From: Schauerella fraxinea
GTDB lineage: Bacteria > Pseudomonadota > Gammaproteobacteria > Burkholderiales > Burkholderiaceae_B
Assembly (NCBI GenBank): GCA_030849965.1
Contig: JAVDKL010000001.1
Location: 1,904,554-1,968,553, forward strand
Length of the DNA stretch: 64,000 bases
Direction of reading: 5' to 3'
This document shows, in pieces, positions 16,340-23,507 of the stretch. A program made the translations under genes and the position numbers. The stretch's first letter is position 1. Each line of letters starts with the position of its first letter. Under the pieces are notes generated by a model. That model made no database searches, was not told the origin of the DNA, and was given only the letters and a program-made list of their open reading frames with translations.

Positions 16340-17650
16340 TTAGACTTGGCCGTCGGAAAGCATGTATCGCTTCCACGCTTGAAACTGATTTCGCATCGGC
16401 AATTCGCTGGTGCCATTGACCGACACCAATCCATCTTCGTCTTGCCTATCCGTACCATGGAAGCGATGCATGCTGACCCAGGTGCCGCCCCGCGTGCCAT
16501 TGCCTTCCTGACATCGGTTGTAGAGTTCGACGTCGTCCGGCATCACGTTGGATGACGGCGAATTGATCACGTTGGCGTAGAGCATCGCGCGCTTGAAGAC
16601 GCCATCGGGCGCGCCCTTCAGGCGGAACGTCTGGATCTCGATCAGCGTGCGATCGACCGCGATCGGACGGATCACGCGAAACTGTTGAAACACCGTATGC
16701 GGTGAGCCGCTGCCGTAGATCACGGTGTTGTGCCGGTTCATGCCCAGAATCTCACGCGCGCGGTCTTCGCCATAAGCTTCGGCGAGCACCTGAAAATGCG
16801 CCCGCGATACGGGATCGCGTTCGGCGGCACCCGGGTTGAAGATGCCTTCCATGTAGCCGTGCCCATTGGCGTACGCGCGCAGCTCGAGCTTCTCCCAGAA
16901 GTCGTACGGCTCGCCGTTGCCGTCCATGATGTGCAGCTCGAACGGCATGTCGCCCAAGGCTGCCGCCTCGTCACGCGCGGCCTGTACCGACGACTCGTGC
17001 GTGACTCGCGCATGCATGGTGTCGTGCAGGTTCTCGTAGAAGATCTTCCAGTTGGAGCGTTGCAGCACCTTGAACACGCCACCCGCCACCTCGACCTCGC
17101 CGGTAGGCGAACGATCGCAAAGGTTATCGATCGATGAGCGCACGCCACCCAGAAAGTCTTCAAGCGACGGCCCCGACTCGGCTTGGCTGGCGAAGACGAA
17201 ACCCCGATAGTTCTCGACGCGCGCCACCGACCGCATCGAAAAGTCAGCGCATTGCGCGTCGTAGTTCGTGCCTTCCAACCCCTGCTTGAGCGGCACGCCC
17301 AGATGCTTGCCGTCGAGCTTGAACGTCCAGGCGTGATAGGGGCAACGAAAGAATTTACCCACGCAGCCATCGCCATCGGCCACGACCTTGGCGCCTTTGT
17401 GCGGGCAACGGTTGTAGAGCACGCTCACGCGGCCATCGCCGGTCCGTGTCATCACCACATCTTGCGTACCCAGGCGCGTGGTGTGGTAATCCCCCGTGCG
17501 CGGCACCTGACTTTCGTGCCCCACATAGATCCAGGCCGTGCCGTAAATGCGCGCCATCTCGAGCTCGAAAATGGCGGGATCGGTATAGACGCTTTTATGA
17601 ACGCTGTCGTCACGAACCATGTCGGATAACACTGCGGCATCCACTGTCAT
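16340..17650 (-). CDS. Ring-hydroxylating oxygenase alpha subunit (first set)
   Basis: This is a 436-residue catalytic subunit of a Rieske non-haem iron oxygenase. The Rieske cluster ligands are Cys82 and His84 (RCPHKG) and Cys103 and His106 (RCPYHAW). The mononuclear iron site follows the E-N-x2-D-x2-H-x4-H pattern as Glu206-Asn207, Asp210, His213 and His218. The ATG at 17650 has TAAGGAG upstream; a 44-residue upstream extension is encoded by a tandem repeat and is rejected. It belongs to the benzoate/anthranilate-like alpha-beta group rather than phthalate-type alpha-only enzymes, since a beta gene follows. No reductase lies on this arm, so electrons probably come from the reductase at 20600-21577. 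The substrate is unknown. Confidence 0.92.
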   Translation of the reverse strand: MTVDAAVLSDMVRDDSVHKSVYTDPAIFELEMARIYGTAWIYVGHESQVPRTGDYHTTRLGTQDVVMTRTGDGRVSVLYNRCPHKGAKVVADGDGCVGKFFRCPYHAWTFKLDGKHLGVPLKQGLEGTNYDAQCADFSMRSVARVENYRGFVFASQAESGPSLEDFLGGVRSSIDNLCDRSPTGEVEVAGGVFKVLQRSNWKIFYENLHDTMHARVTHESSVQAARDEAAALGDMPFELHIMDGNGEPYDFWEKLELRAYANGHGYMEGIFNPGAAERDPVSRAHFQVLAEAYGEDRAREILGMNRHNTVIYGSGSPHTVFQQFRVIRPIAVDRTLIEIQTFRLKGAPDGVFKRAMLYANVINSPSSNVMPDDVELYNRCQEGNGTRGGTWVSMHRFHGTDRQDEDGLVSVNGTSELPMRNQFQAWKRYMLSDGQV

Positions 17651-17682
17651 GGCGCTCTCCTTATCGTTTAAGTCTGTACGTT

Positions 17683-17727
17683 TCGCTTCGAATTCTGTCG
17701 CTTCGAATTCTGTCGCTTCGAATTCGG
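17683..17727. repeat. Threefold 15-bp direct repeat in the oxygenase leader
   Basis: TCGCTTCGAATTCTG occurs at 17683-17697 and 17698-17712 without interruption, and 13 of its 15 bases recur at 17713-17725. Each unit holds the palindrome TTCGAA. The array fills much of the 106-bp gap between the binding-protein gene and the oxygenase alpha start, about 33 bases before the ATG, on the transcript of both. Copy number could vary by slippage. Confidence 0.85.
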
Positions 17728-17756
17728 CTGGCTGGGTGCCGTCGGAGCGGCGCTTG

Positions 17757-18932
17757 TCATGGCATCTGGCACAGGTCGGCAAACGGATCGCGGTACTCGG
17801 TCAATAGCGTGCCGGCCAGCTTGTTGGTCAATTTGCCGTCGGCACCCTTTTCCACCACGCGCAGGTAATAGTTCTGCACCGGATATTGATTGCGATCGAA
17901 CTTGAACGGCCCGCGCACCGAAGCAAATTCGGCGCGCTTCAACGCCGGACGCAGGCTTTCGGGGTCGAGCCGGCCGCCGTTCTGCTTGACCGCCGCATCC
18001 AGCAACATCGCTGCGTCATATCCCTGCGACGCATATAGCGTGGGCGTGCGGCCGTACTTTTGCTTGAAATCCGCCACGAAGCGCCGGTTGGCGGCGTTAT
18101 CCAGATCGGCCGCCCACTGCGAGGCGTTGTACAAGCCTTCGATCGGCGCACCCACAGCACCGATCGTGTCTTCATCGCCCGAGAATCCGGGCGCCAGCAA
18201 GGCAATCTCGCGATCCAGGCCTGCACTATGAAACTGCTTGATGAAGTTCACACCCATGCCGCCGGGCAAAAAGAAGAACACCGCATCGGGTTTGTTGGCA
18301 CGCAGCTGCGAGATCTCGACGGCATAATCCAGTTGACCGAGGCTCGTATACACCTCGTCGACGGCGCCGCCCTTGAACAACCGCTTGAAGCCGTTGAGCG
18401 ATTCGCGGCCGCCCGGATAATCGGGCGCGATCAGTGCCACCCGTTTGAAGCCTTTATCGGTCGCGTATTTGCCCATCGCGGCGGGGATGACTTCGTTTTG
18501 CCATGCCACCGCGAAGAAGTTGGGGTGGCAGCCCGCACCGGCGTAGTTTTCGGGTCCGGTATTGGTGCTCAGGTAAACCTTGGATGAGAGGATCGCCGGC
18601 ATGACGGGCAAGAGCACGTTCGAAAATACGATGCCCGTCATCACGTCGACCTTGTCGCGACGCAGCAAACGATCGACGGCCTGGCGGCCGGTGTCGGCCT
18701 TTTGCTGATCGTCCGCTACGATCAATTCAGCCGGCAGGCCGCCCAGCGTATTGCCGGTGTGCGCGAGCGCGAGATTGAAACCGTCGCGGATCTCGTTGCC
18801 CAGTGCCGCCCCAGGCCCCGTCAGCGTGGTGACCATGCCAACCTTCACCGACTCGGCGGCGCCAGCGGCCGACAAGCTCATACAGAGTGCGATCGCGGTC
18901 AGCGTCCGGACCCGCCAGTGGTGCTTGCTCAT
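17757..18932 (-). CDS. LivK-type periplasmic binding protein (orphan, first set)
   Basis: This 391-residue ABC-transporter receptor of the branched-chain amino acid/amide/urea (PBP1) group has a Sec signal peptide with a probable cleavage at AGA-AES near residue 26. The mature start VKVGMVTTLTGPGAALG and the later DYPGGRESLNGF segment are typical, and these receptors often bind aromatic carboxylates. No permease gene accompanies it on this arm, so it may deliver to the LIV transporter at 28.7-32.3 kb. It heads the minus-strand oxygenase operon and is divergent from the AraC gene. Confidence 0.9.
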   Translation of the reverse strand: MSKHHWRVRTLTAIALCMSLSAAGAAESVKVGMVTTLTGPGAALGNEIRDGFNLALAHTGNTLGGLPAELIVADDQQKADTGRQAVDRLLRRDKVDVMTGIVFSNVLLPVMPAILSSKVYLSTNTGPENYAGAGCHPNFFAVAWQNEVIPAAMGKYATDKGFKRVALIAPDYPGGRESLNGFKRLFKGGAVDEVYTSLGQLDYAVEISQLRANKPDAVFFFLPGGMGVNFIKQFHSAGLDREIALLAPGFSGDEDTIGAVGAPIEGLYNASQWAADLDNAANRRFVADFKQKYGRTPTLYASQGYDAAMLLDAAVKQNGGRLDPESLRPALKRAEFASVRGPFKFDRNQYPVQNYYLRVVEKGADGKLTNKLAGTLLTEYRDPFADLCQMP

Positions 18933-19138
18933 GCGCGTTTTCCCTTTGGTGTGTGCAAGCGTTCGAGCGCCCGCGATTCGTATCCCGCACTGCGACTGCG
19001 TTCATAAGATACGAACTTGGCGCTGCCCGCTCTATCCGTTTCATGCAGGGATCATCCGGATTTCTTTTAATTCTCGAATGTTCATAATTCAACGATCCCG
19101 GTTCGCCGGTCAACGTTCCTCCTCTCGCGGAGACCGTC

Positions 19139-20119
19139 ATGACAGCCCTGTCGCGACAGGAATTGGCGCCGCTATATGCCCGCCCCGTCTTCCAGTCGAC
19201 CCATGCCGACGACGCCCGTCGCCGCGTATCGGACGCGCTGAAAGATCATCGGGTGCGCTGGCGTCCCGGTGCAGTCGATGCCGCGCTGTATCGCGGCCGC
19301 CTGGGCGCCCTCACCGTCTGTGCGCTGCGCTACGGCGCCGAAGTGTCGATCGATCCTGACCGGCTCAAGGACTTCATGCTGGTGCAGGTGCCGCTTGCGG
19401 GCCGTGCCGATATCGAGTGCGGCGGCATCCGCGTGGCCGCACACGCTTCCTGTGCGGTCGTCATCGCGCCCAGCCAGCCGGTAAGGCTGCACTGGGAGGC
19501 GGGGTGCGAGCAGTTAATGCTGAAGATTCCGCGCGAGCGCCTCGAAGATGTGGCCGCGCAAAGCTTCGGGCGGCCGATGCAGACTGCCTTGTCCTTCGAA
19601 CCGGCCATGCCGCTGGATACGCCGGTGGGCGCCGCCTGGCGCGGCATGATGACGGGCCTGGTCAACCTGCTGCCGATGCTCAACGATGGCGCGGCGCCGC
19701 AAGGCGCTTGGCTGGCCCGGTTCGAAGAGGCGCTGATTCTGCACTTGGTGCATCACCAGCCCAACTCGTGGATGCGCGAGATCGGCACGAGCCCTGCCAA
19801 TGCCCCGCGCCGTCTGGCAGCAGCCGAAGACTACATGCGGCAACGGCTGTGCGATCCGCTGACGCTCGCCGAGATCGCCGCGCATGTGGGGTTGAGCATC
19901 AGTGCGTTGTCACGGCTTTTTCAGGTGCATCGCGGCACCACGCCCATGAACGATCTGCGCCGTCTGCGGCTGGAAGCGGCGCACGCCCGATTGAGGCGTG
20001 ATGCCGGGGCCAACGTCACCGAGGTTGCGATGGCGTTCGGTTTTTTCCATCTTGGCCGATTTGCCGAGTACTACCGCCAACGCTTCGGCGAGCTGCCCAG
20101 CGATACCGCGCGGCGCTGA
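19139..20119 (+). CDS. AraC/XylS-type transcriptional activator
   Basis: This is a 326-residue regulator with an N-terminal ligand/AraC-binding-like domain (about 30-190) and a C-terminal double helix-turn-helix (about 225-320). The second half contains LTLAEIAAHVGLSISALSRLF and VTEVAMAFGFFHLGRFAEYYRQRFGELPS, the classical AraC signature. The size and N-terminal layout match the XylS/BenR/CbdS type that activates ring-hydroxylating dioxygenase operons. It lies between the two oxygenase arms, divergent from the left and co-directional with the right. I infer that it controls both, with GTTGAC-containing repeats at 20428-20475 as a candidate target. Confidence 0.9.
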   Translation: MTALSRQELAPLYARPVFQSTHADDARRRVSDALKDHRVRWRPGAVDAALYRGRLGALTVCALRYGAEVSIDPDRLKDFMLVQVPLAGRADIECGGIRVAAHASCAVVIAPSQPVRLHWEAGCEQLMLKIPRERLEDVAAQSFGRPMQTALSFEPAMPLDTPVGAAWRGMMTGLVNLLPMLNDGAAPQGAWLARFEEALILHLVHHQPNSWMREIGTSPANAPRRLAAAEDYMRQRLCDPLTLAEIAAHVGLSISALSRLFQVHRGTTPMNDLRRLRLEAAHARLRRDAGANVTEVAMAFGFFHLGRFAEYYRQRFGELPSDTARR

Positions 20120-20131
20120 GGCGTGATCGGT

Positions 20132-20153
20132 CTACGCCTACGCCTACGCCTAC
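20132..20153. repeat. CTACGC hexamer repeat
   Basis: Three and two-thirds copies of CTACGC lie twelve bases after the AraC stop codon. It is a short simple repeat; no function is evident. Confidence 0.7.
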
Positions 20154-20427
20154 TAACGAAGCACGACGCACGACGCAAATGAGCACGCATCACTGCGAAG
20201 CGTGGTCCTGGGCGGCGCTCCTTCGGGCATATCGCGTCGCGGCATCGATCTGCGATCAACGTCCTTCTAAAGACCCGCCTATCCTCACGCCGGACCATGT
20301 CGCCGAGTGCGCCTAATCGACGCTCATAACGTGTTTTCGCCAACTTCGAACTAATGGAGAACCAGTATATACAGCGCGCCTCTTAACGGATAAATTTTTC
20401 GAATCCATGAAAATGCATAGTTTTTTA

Positions 20428-20475
20428 GTTGACACCTAAAGTGTTGACTCCTAAATTTGTTAGGCATCGTTGACA
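20428..20475 (+). promoter_or_regulatory. Spaced GTTGAC repeats, candidate activator site
   Basis: GTTGACACCTAAA (20428-20440) and GTTGACTCCTAAA (20443-20455) differ at one base and are 15 bases apart, and a third GTTGACA occurs at 20469-20475. CCTAA (20450-20454) and TTAGG (20460-20464) also form a short inverted pair. The array overlaps a sigma-70-like promoter for the reductase operon. Binding by the adjacent AraC protein is inferred. Confidence 0.5.
20429..20457 (+). promoter_or_regulatory. Promoter candidate for the right-arm operon
   Basis: TTGACA (20429-20434), a 17-base spacer and TAAATT (20452-20457) form a plausible sigma-70 promoter about 140 bases before the reductase GTG. The -35 is perfect and the -10 matches at four of six positions, as is common for activator-dependent promoters. 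Confidence 0.5.
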
Positions 20476-20537
20476 GGCACAGCAGCACGCGGTCGGCACT
20501 CTTTAAGGGTGGCGTCCGGCAGCATGAGGATCACGAG

Positions 20538-20612
20538 ATGAGCGACATGTTTTTTGCATTGGCAGCCGAGATGGACGCCGCAACCGATCAAGGTGCGCCG
20601 TGCAGCGCCTGA
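20538..20612 (+). CDS. Putative 24-residue leader peptide overlapping the reductase start
   Basis: An ATG at 20538 with GAGGA eight bases upstream opens a 24-codon frame (MSDMFFALAAEMDA, then TDQGAPCSA). It stops at 20610-20612, ten bases beyond the GTG that begins the reductase. I recognise no family. It may simply deliver ribosomes to the weak GTG start by coupling, or it may be a leader for translational control. Chance cannot be excluded. Confidence 0.35.
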   Translation: MSDMFFALAAEMDAATDQGAPCSA

Positions 20613-21577
20613 CGTTTGTCGTGCGCGAAGTGCGGCAAGCGTCGCCGCTGATCTGTTCGATCCGCATGGTGCTGGCGTCGGGCGATCCGCTACCCGCCTT
20701 CGGCCCTGGCGCCCACGTCAAAGTACATGTGCCGGGCATCGACGAGCCGCGCTGCTATTCGCTGGTGCAAACCGATGCGGATGCCGGTGCGTTTGCCGCG
20801 CCCACCGAATATCGCCTCGGCGTGCGCCGCGACGACGCGGGCGGCGGCGGGTCGCGCTACATGCATACGCTCAAGGTGGGCGATACGCTCGAAGCCGAAG
20901 GGCCAAAGAACGATTTCGTCCTGCATGAAGAACCCGCAGGCGAACCGGCCGCCATCCTGATCGCCGGCGGTATCGGCATCACGCCGCTGGCCTCGATGTG
21001 CGCTGCGCTGACTGCGGCAGGTCGCGCCTACGATTTCCATTACTGCGGCCGCGGCCTGGAGCAACTTGCCTTTCGCGACGAACTCGCCGCCCTGGCGGGC
21101 GACGCGCTGCACCTTCACCCCGACGACGATGCGTCCTGTGCGTTCGATCTGAACGCCATTCTCGATGCCGCCTCGCCGCATCAGCATCTGTACGTATGTG
21201 GGCCGAAAGGCCTGATCGACGCGGTGATCGCAGCCGCCCACGCGCGCCACTGGCCCGATGCCCACGTGCACTTCGAATTGTTCTCTGCTCCGGCGCCGCT
21301 GGCAGGCGACCAGCCGTTCGAAGTCGAACTGCGTGACTCCGGCATGGTACTGACCGTGCCCGCGGATCGCACGATCGTCGACGTGATGGAAGAAGCGGGT
21401 TGCGATCCGATGGTCGATTGCAAGCGCGGCGAATGCGGCGTGTGCCAGGCCGATGTGATCGACGGTATTCCGGATCATCGCGACTACTACTTGTCCGACA
21501 CCGAAAAAGCGAGCGGCAAAGTCATTCAGATCTGTATCTCGCGGGCCAAGTCGGCACGCCTGGTTCTGGCACTGTGA
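20600..21577 (+). CDS. Oxygenase reductase, phthalate/vanillate (PDR/VanB) type
   Basis: This is a 325-residue electron-transfer protein with three domains: an FMN/FAD-binding barrel with Arg51-Cys-Tyr-Ser, an NAD(P)-binding domain with GGIGITP at 123-129, and a C-terminal plant-type 2Fe-2S ferredoxin with Cys274, Cys279, Cys282 and Cys312. This order is that of phthalate dioxygenase reductase and VanB. It passes electrons from NAD(P)H to a Rieske oxygenase. It is the only such reductase in the window while there are two oxygenase alpha-beta pairs, so it may serve both. The start is a GTG with AAGG six bases before it and lies inside the 3' end of a putative leader frame. Confidence 0.92.
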   Translation: MQRLTFVVREVRQASPLICSIRMVLASGDPLPAFGPGAHVKVHVPGIDEPRCYSLVQTDADAGAFAAPTEYRLGVRRDDAGGGGSRYMHTLKVGDTLEAEGPKNDFVLHEEPAGEPAAILIAGGIGITPLASMCAALTAAGRAYDFHYCGRGLEQLAFRDELAALAGDALHLHPDDDASCAFDLNAILDAASPHQHLYVCGPKGLIDAVIAAAHARHWPDAHVHFELFSAPAPLAGDQPFEVELRDSGMVLTVPADRTIVDVMEEAGCDPMVDCKRGECGVCQADVIDGIPDHRDYYLSDTEKASGKVIQICISRAKSARLVLAL

Positions 21578-21618
21578 ACGTGCCCACGGATAATCGCCCA
21601 CCCGACAGGAGGCCATCC

Positions 21619-23007
21619 ATGGCCCACTATCACGACAATCCCGATGCGGTACGCGCCCTGGTGCGCGAGACCGAAGTTCACAAGGACTTGTTCATCGACG
21701 AGGCGCTGTTCGACCTCGAGATGGAACACGTCTTCGCGCGCACCTGGGTATATGTGGGGCACGACAGCCAGATTCCGAATACCGGCGACTACTACACCAC
21801 CACCATCGGCAATCAGCCGGTGGTGATGGTCCGCCACACCGACAAAAGCGTGCGCGTGCTCTACAACCGCTGTCCTCACAAGGGCACGATGGTGGCGGGT
21901 GAAGTGTGCGGCAACACCGGCAAATTCTTCCGCTGCCCGTATCACGCGTGGACGTTCAAGACCGACGGCAGCCTGCTCTCGATTCCCCTCAAGAAGGGCT
22001 ACGAGAATACCGGCCTCGAATCGTCGGAAGCCGCGCAAGGCATGGCGCGCGTCGACCATGTGCGCAATCATCGCGGTTTCGTGTTCTGTCGGTTGAGCGA
22101 GACCGGCGACAGCTTCGAGGATTTCTTCGGCGACTCGCTGTCCACGCTGGACAATATGGCGGACCGCTCACCCGAAGGCCGGCTCGAAGTGGCGGGCGGC
22201 GTGATGCGTTACACGCACGGCTGCAATTGGAAGATGCTGGTCGATAACCAGACCGACACCTGTCATCCCATGGTGGCGCACGAGTCGTCTGCGGGCACTG
22301 CCGTGAGGGTGTGGAAAGAAGCGCCGGAAGGCACGCCCAAACCCATGGCGGTCGAACTCTTCGCACCGTTCATCTCGCCCTACGAATTTTTTGAAGGCAT
22401 GGGCATTCGCGTCTGGGAAAACGGCCATGGCCACACGGGCGTCTCGGATTCGATCCACGCGTCATATAGCGGCATCCCCGGCTACTTCGAGGCCATGACG
22501 GCCGCCTACGGCGAAGAACGCGCCAACCAGATTCTGGGCGACGTGCGCCACAACACCGTCTATTTTCCCAACATCATGGTCAAGGGGCCGATTCAAACGC
22601 TGCGCATCTTCAAGCCGCTGGCCGCCAATCGCACCTTGGTGGAATCCTGGACGTTCCGGCTCGTGGGCGCGCCGGATCTGCTGCTTGAGCGCACCCTGAT
22701 GTACAACCGCCTGATCAACGCGCCCACTTCGGTGGTGGGCCATGACGACCTCGAAATGTATGAGCGCGCGCAAGCAGGCTTGCATGCGCGCGGCCGCGAC
22801 TGGGTCAACGTTGGGCGTCTCTACGACGCGTCCGAGGTCGGCCGCCGCAATGAAGTCACCAACGGCACCAACGAGTGGCAGATGCGCAATCAATACCGCG
22901 CCTGGGCCCGGTATATGACGGAAGGCATGACCGAGGCGACGGCCACGCCGCCCACCACTGGCCAGGCACAACCCTGCAGCCACGCGCTTCCCCAGGTGGC
23001 GTCATGA
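21619..23007 (+). CDS. Ring-hydroxylating oxygenase alpha subunit (second set)
   Basis: This is a 462-residue Rieske oxygenase catalytic subunit. Cluster ligands are Cys85, His87, Cys106 and His109. The mononuclear iron motif is Asp209-Asn210, Asp213, His216 and His221, with Asp209 where the first set has Glu206. The ATG at 21619 is preceded by AGGAGG at 21607-21612; the long frame upstream of it is a shadow of the reductase gene. The protein is homologous to the first alpha over its length (shared YNRCPHKG, GKFFRCPYHAWTF and NHRGFVF/NYRGFVF blocks), so the arms probably arose by duplication. It also has an extra C-terminal tail of about 25 residues. It overlaps its beta gene as ATGA. The substrate is unknown. 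Confidence 0.92.
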   Translation: MAHYHDNPDAVRALVRETEVHKDLFIDEALFDLEMEHVFARTWVYVGHDSQIPNTGDYYTTTIGNQPVVMVRHTDKSVRVLYNRCPHKGTMVAGEVCGNTGKFFRCPYHAWTFKTDGSLLSIPLKKGYENTGLESSEAAQGMARVDHVRNHRGFVFCRLSETGDSFEDFFGDSLSTLDNMADRSPEGRLEVAGGVMRYTHGCNWKMLVDNQTDTCHPMVAHESSAGTAVRVWKEAPEGTPKPMAVELFAPFISPYEFFEGMGIRVWENGHGHTGVSDSIHASYSGIPGYFEAMTAAYGEERANQILGDVRHNTVYFPNIMVKGPIQTLRIFKPLAANRTLVESWTFRLVGAPDLLLERTLMYNRLINAPTSVVGHDDLEMYERAQAGLHARGRDWVNVGRLYDASEVGRRNEVTNGTNEWQMRNQYRAWARYMTEGMTEATATPPTTGQAQPCSHALPQVAS

Positions 23008-23498
23008 CGGCGATCGCGAACGACGCCTTGATCGACTTCGTCTACCGCGAAGCCCGCATGCTCGACGAGCTGGACTTCGAACCCTGGCTCGATCTCTTTA
23101 CCGAAGACGGCTATTACTGGATGCCGCTCGCGCGCGGCCAACAGGATGCGCGGCTGCATGCGTCGCTGATGTACGAAGACAAACTGCTGCTGCGTGTGCG
23201 TGTCGAACGATTGACCGGCCAGCGCACCTTCTCGCAGCAACCGAAAAGCCGTTGCCATCACTTGCTGCAGCAGCCCACCGTCGAACACGATCATCCGGCG
23301 GCCGATCCCGCCAACGGCCGCTATGTGGTGCGCACTGCTTTTCACTACGTCGAAACCCGGCTCGATGCCCAAACCCTCTTTGCGGGGTGGGCCACGCATC
23401 ATCTGGTGGCCACACCCGCTGGGCTGCGTATTCAGCTCAAGCGTGTCGACCTGGTCAATTGCGATGCCGCCTTCGGCAACATTCAACTCTTCATGTAA
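23004..23498 (+). CDS. Ring-hydroxylating oxygenase beta subunit (second set)
   Basis: This 164-residue beta subunit has an NTF2-like fold. It shows the FVYREARMLDELDFEPWLDLFTEDGYYWMP pattern, a MYEDKLLLRVRVERL strand pair and FSQQPKSRCHHLLQQP. The ATG overlaps the alpha stop (ATGA), which is usual for alpha-beta pairs made in equal amount. A long in-frame extension upstream lies inside the alpha gene and is not used. The ligase gene begins ten bases after its stop. Confidence 0.9.
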   Translation: MTAIANDALIDFVYREARMLDELDFEPWLDLFTEDGYYWMPLARGQQDARLHASLMYEDKLLLRVRVERLTGQRTFSQQPKSRCHHLLQQPTVEHDHPAADPANGRYVVRTAFHYVETRLDAQTLFAGWATHHLVATPAGLRIQLKRVDLVNCDAAFGNIQLFM

Positions 23499-23507
23499 GG
23501 GACGCGC

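Larger units (their letters stand above)
20120..20599. other. Long regulatory interval before the right catabolic arm
   Basis: This 480-bp gap separates the AraC gene from the reductase gene. It holds a hexamer repeat (20132-20153), an AT-rich promoter-like region near 20380-20470 that contrasts with the GC-rich surroundings, spaced GTTGAC repeats, and a 24-codon leader frame that overlaps the reductase start. Longer minus-strand frames across it have no family-like sequence. Confidence 0.6.

Noticed and set aside
17683-17727. CRISPR-like array
   Set aside because: Units are contiguous 15-mers without spacers, and there are no cas genes in the window.
17651-17782. N-terminal extension of the oxygenase alpha subunit with repeated EFEAT residues
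   Set aside because: It is encoded by the tandem repeat and overlaps the end of the binding-protein gene. The ATG at 17650 has TAAGGAG and matches the family start.
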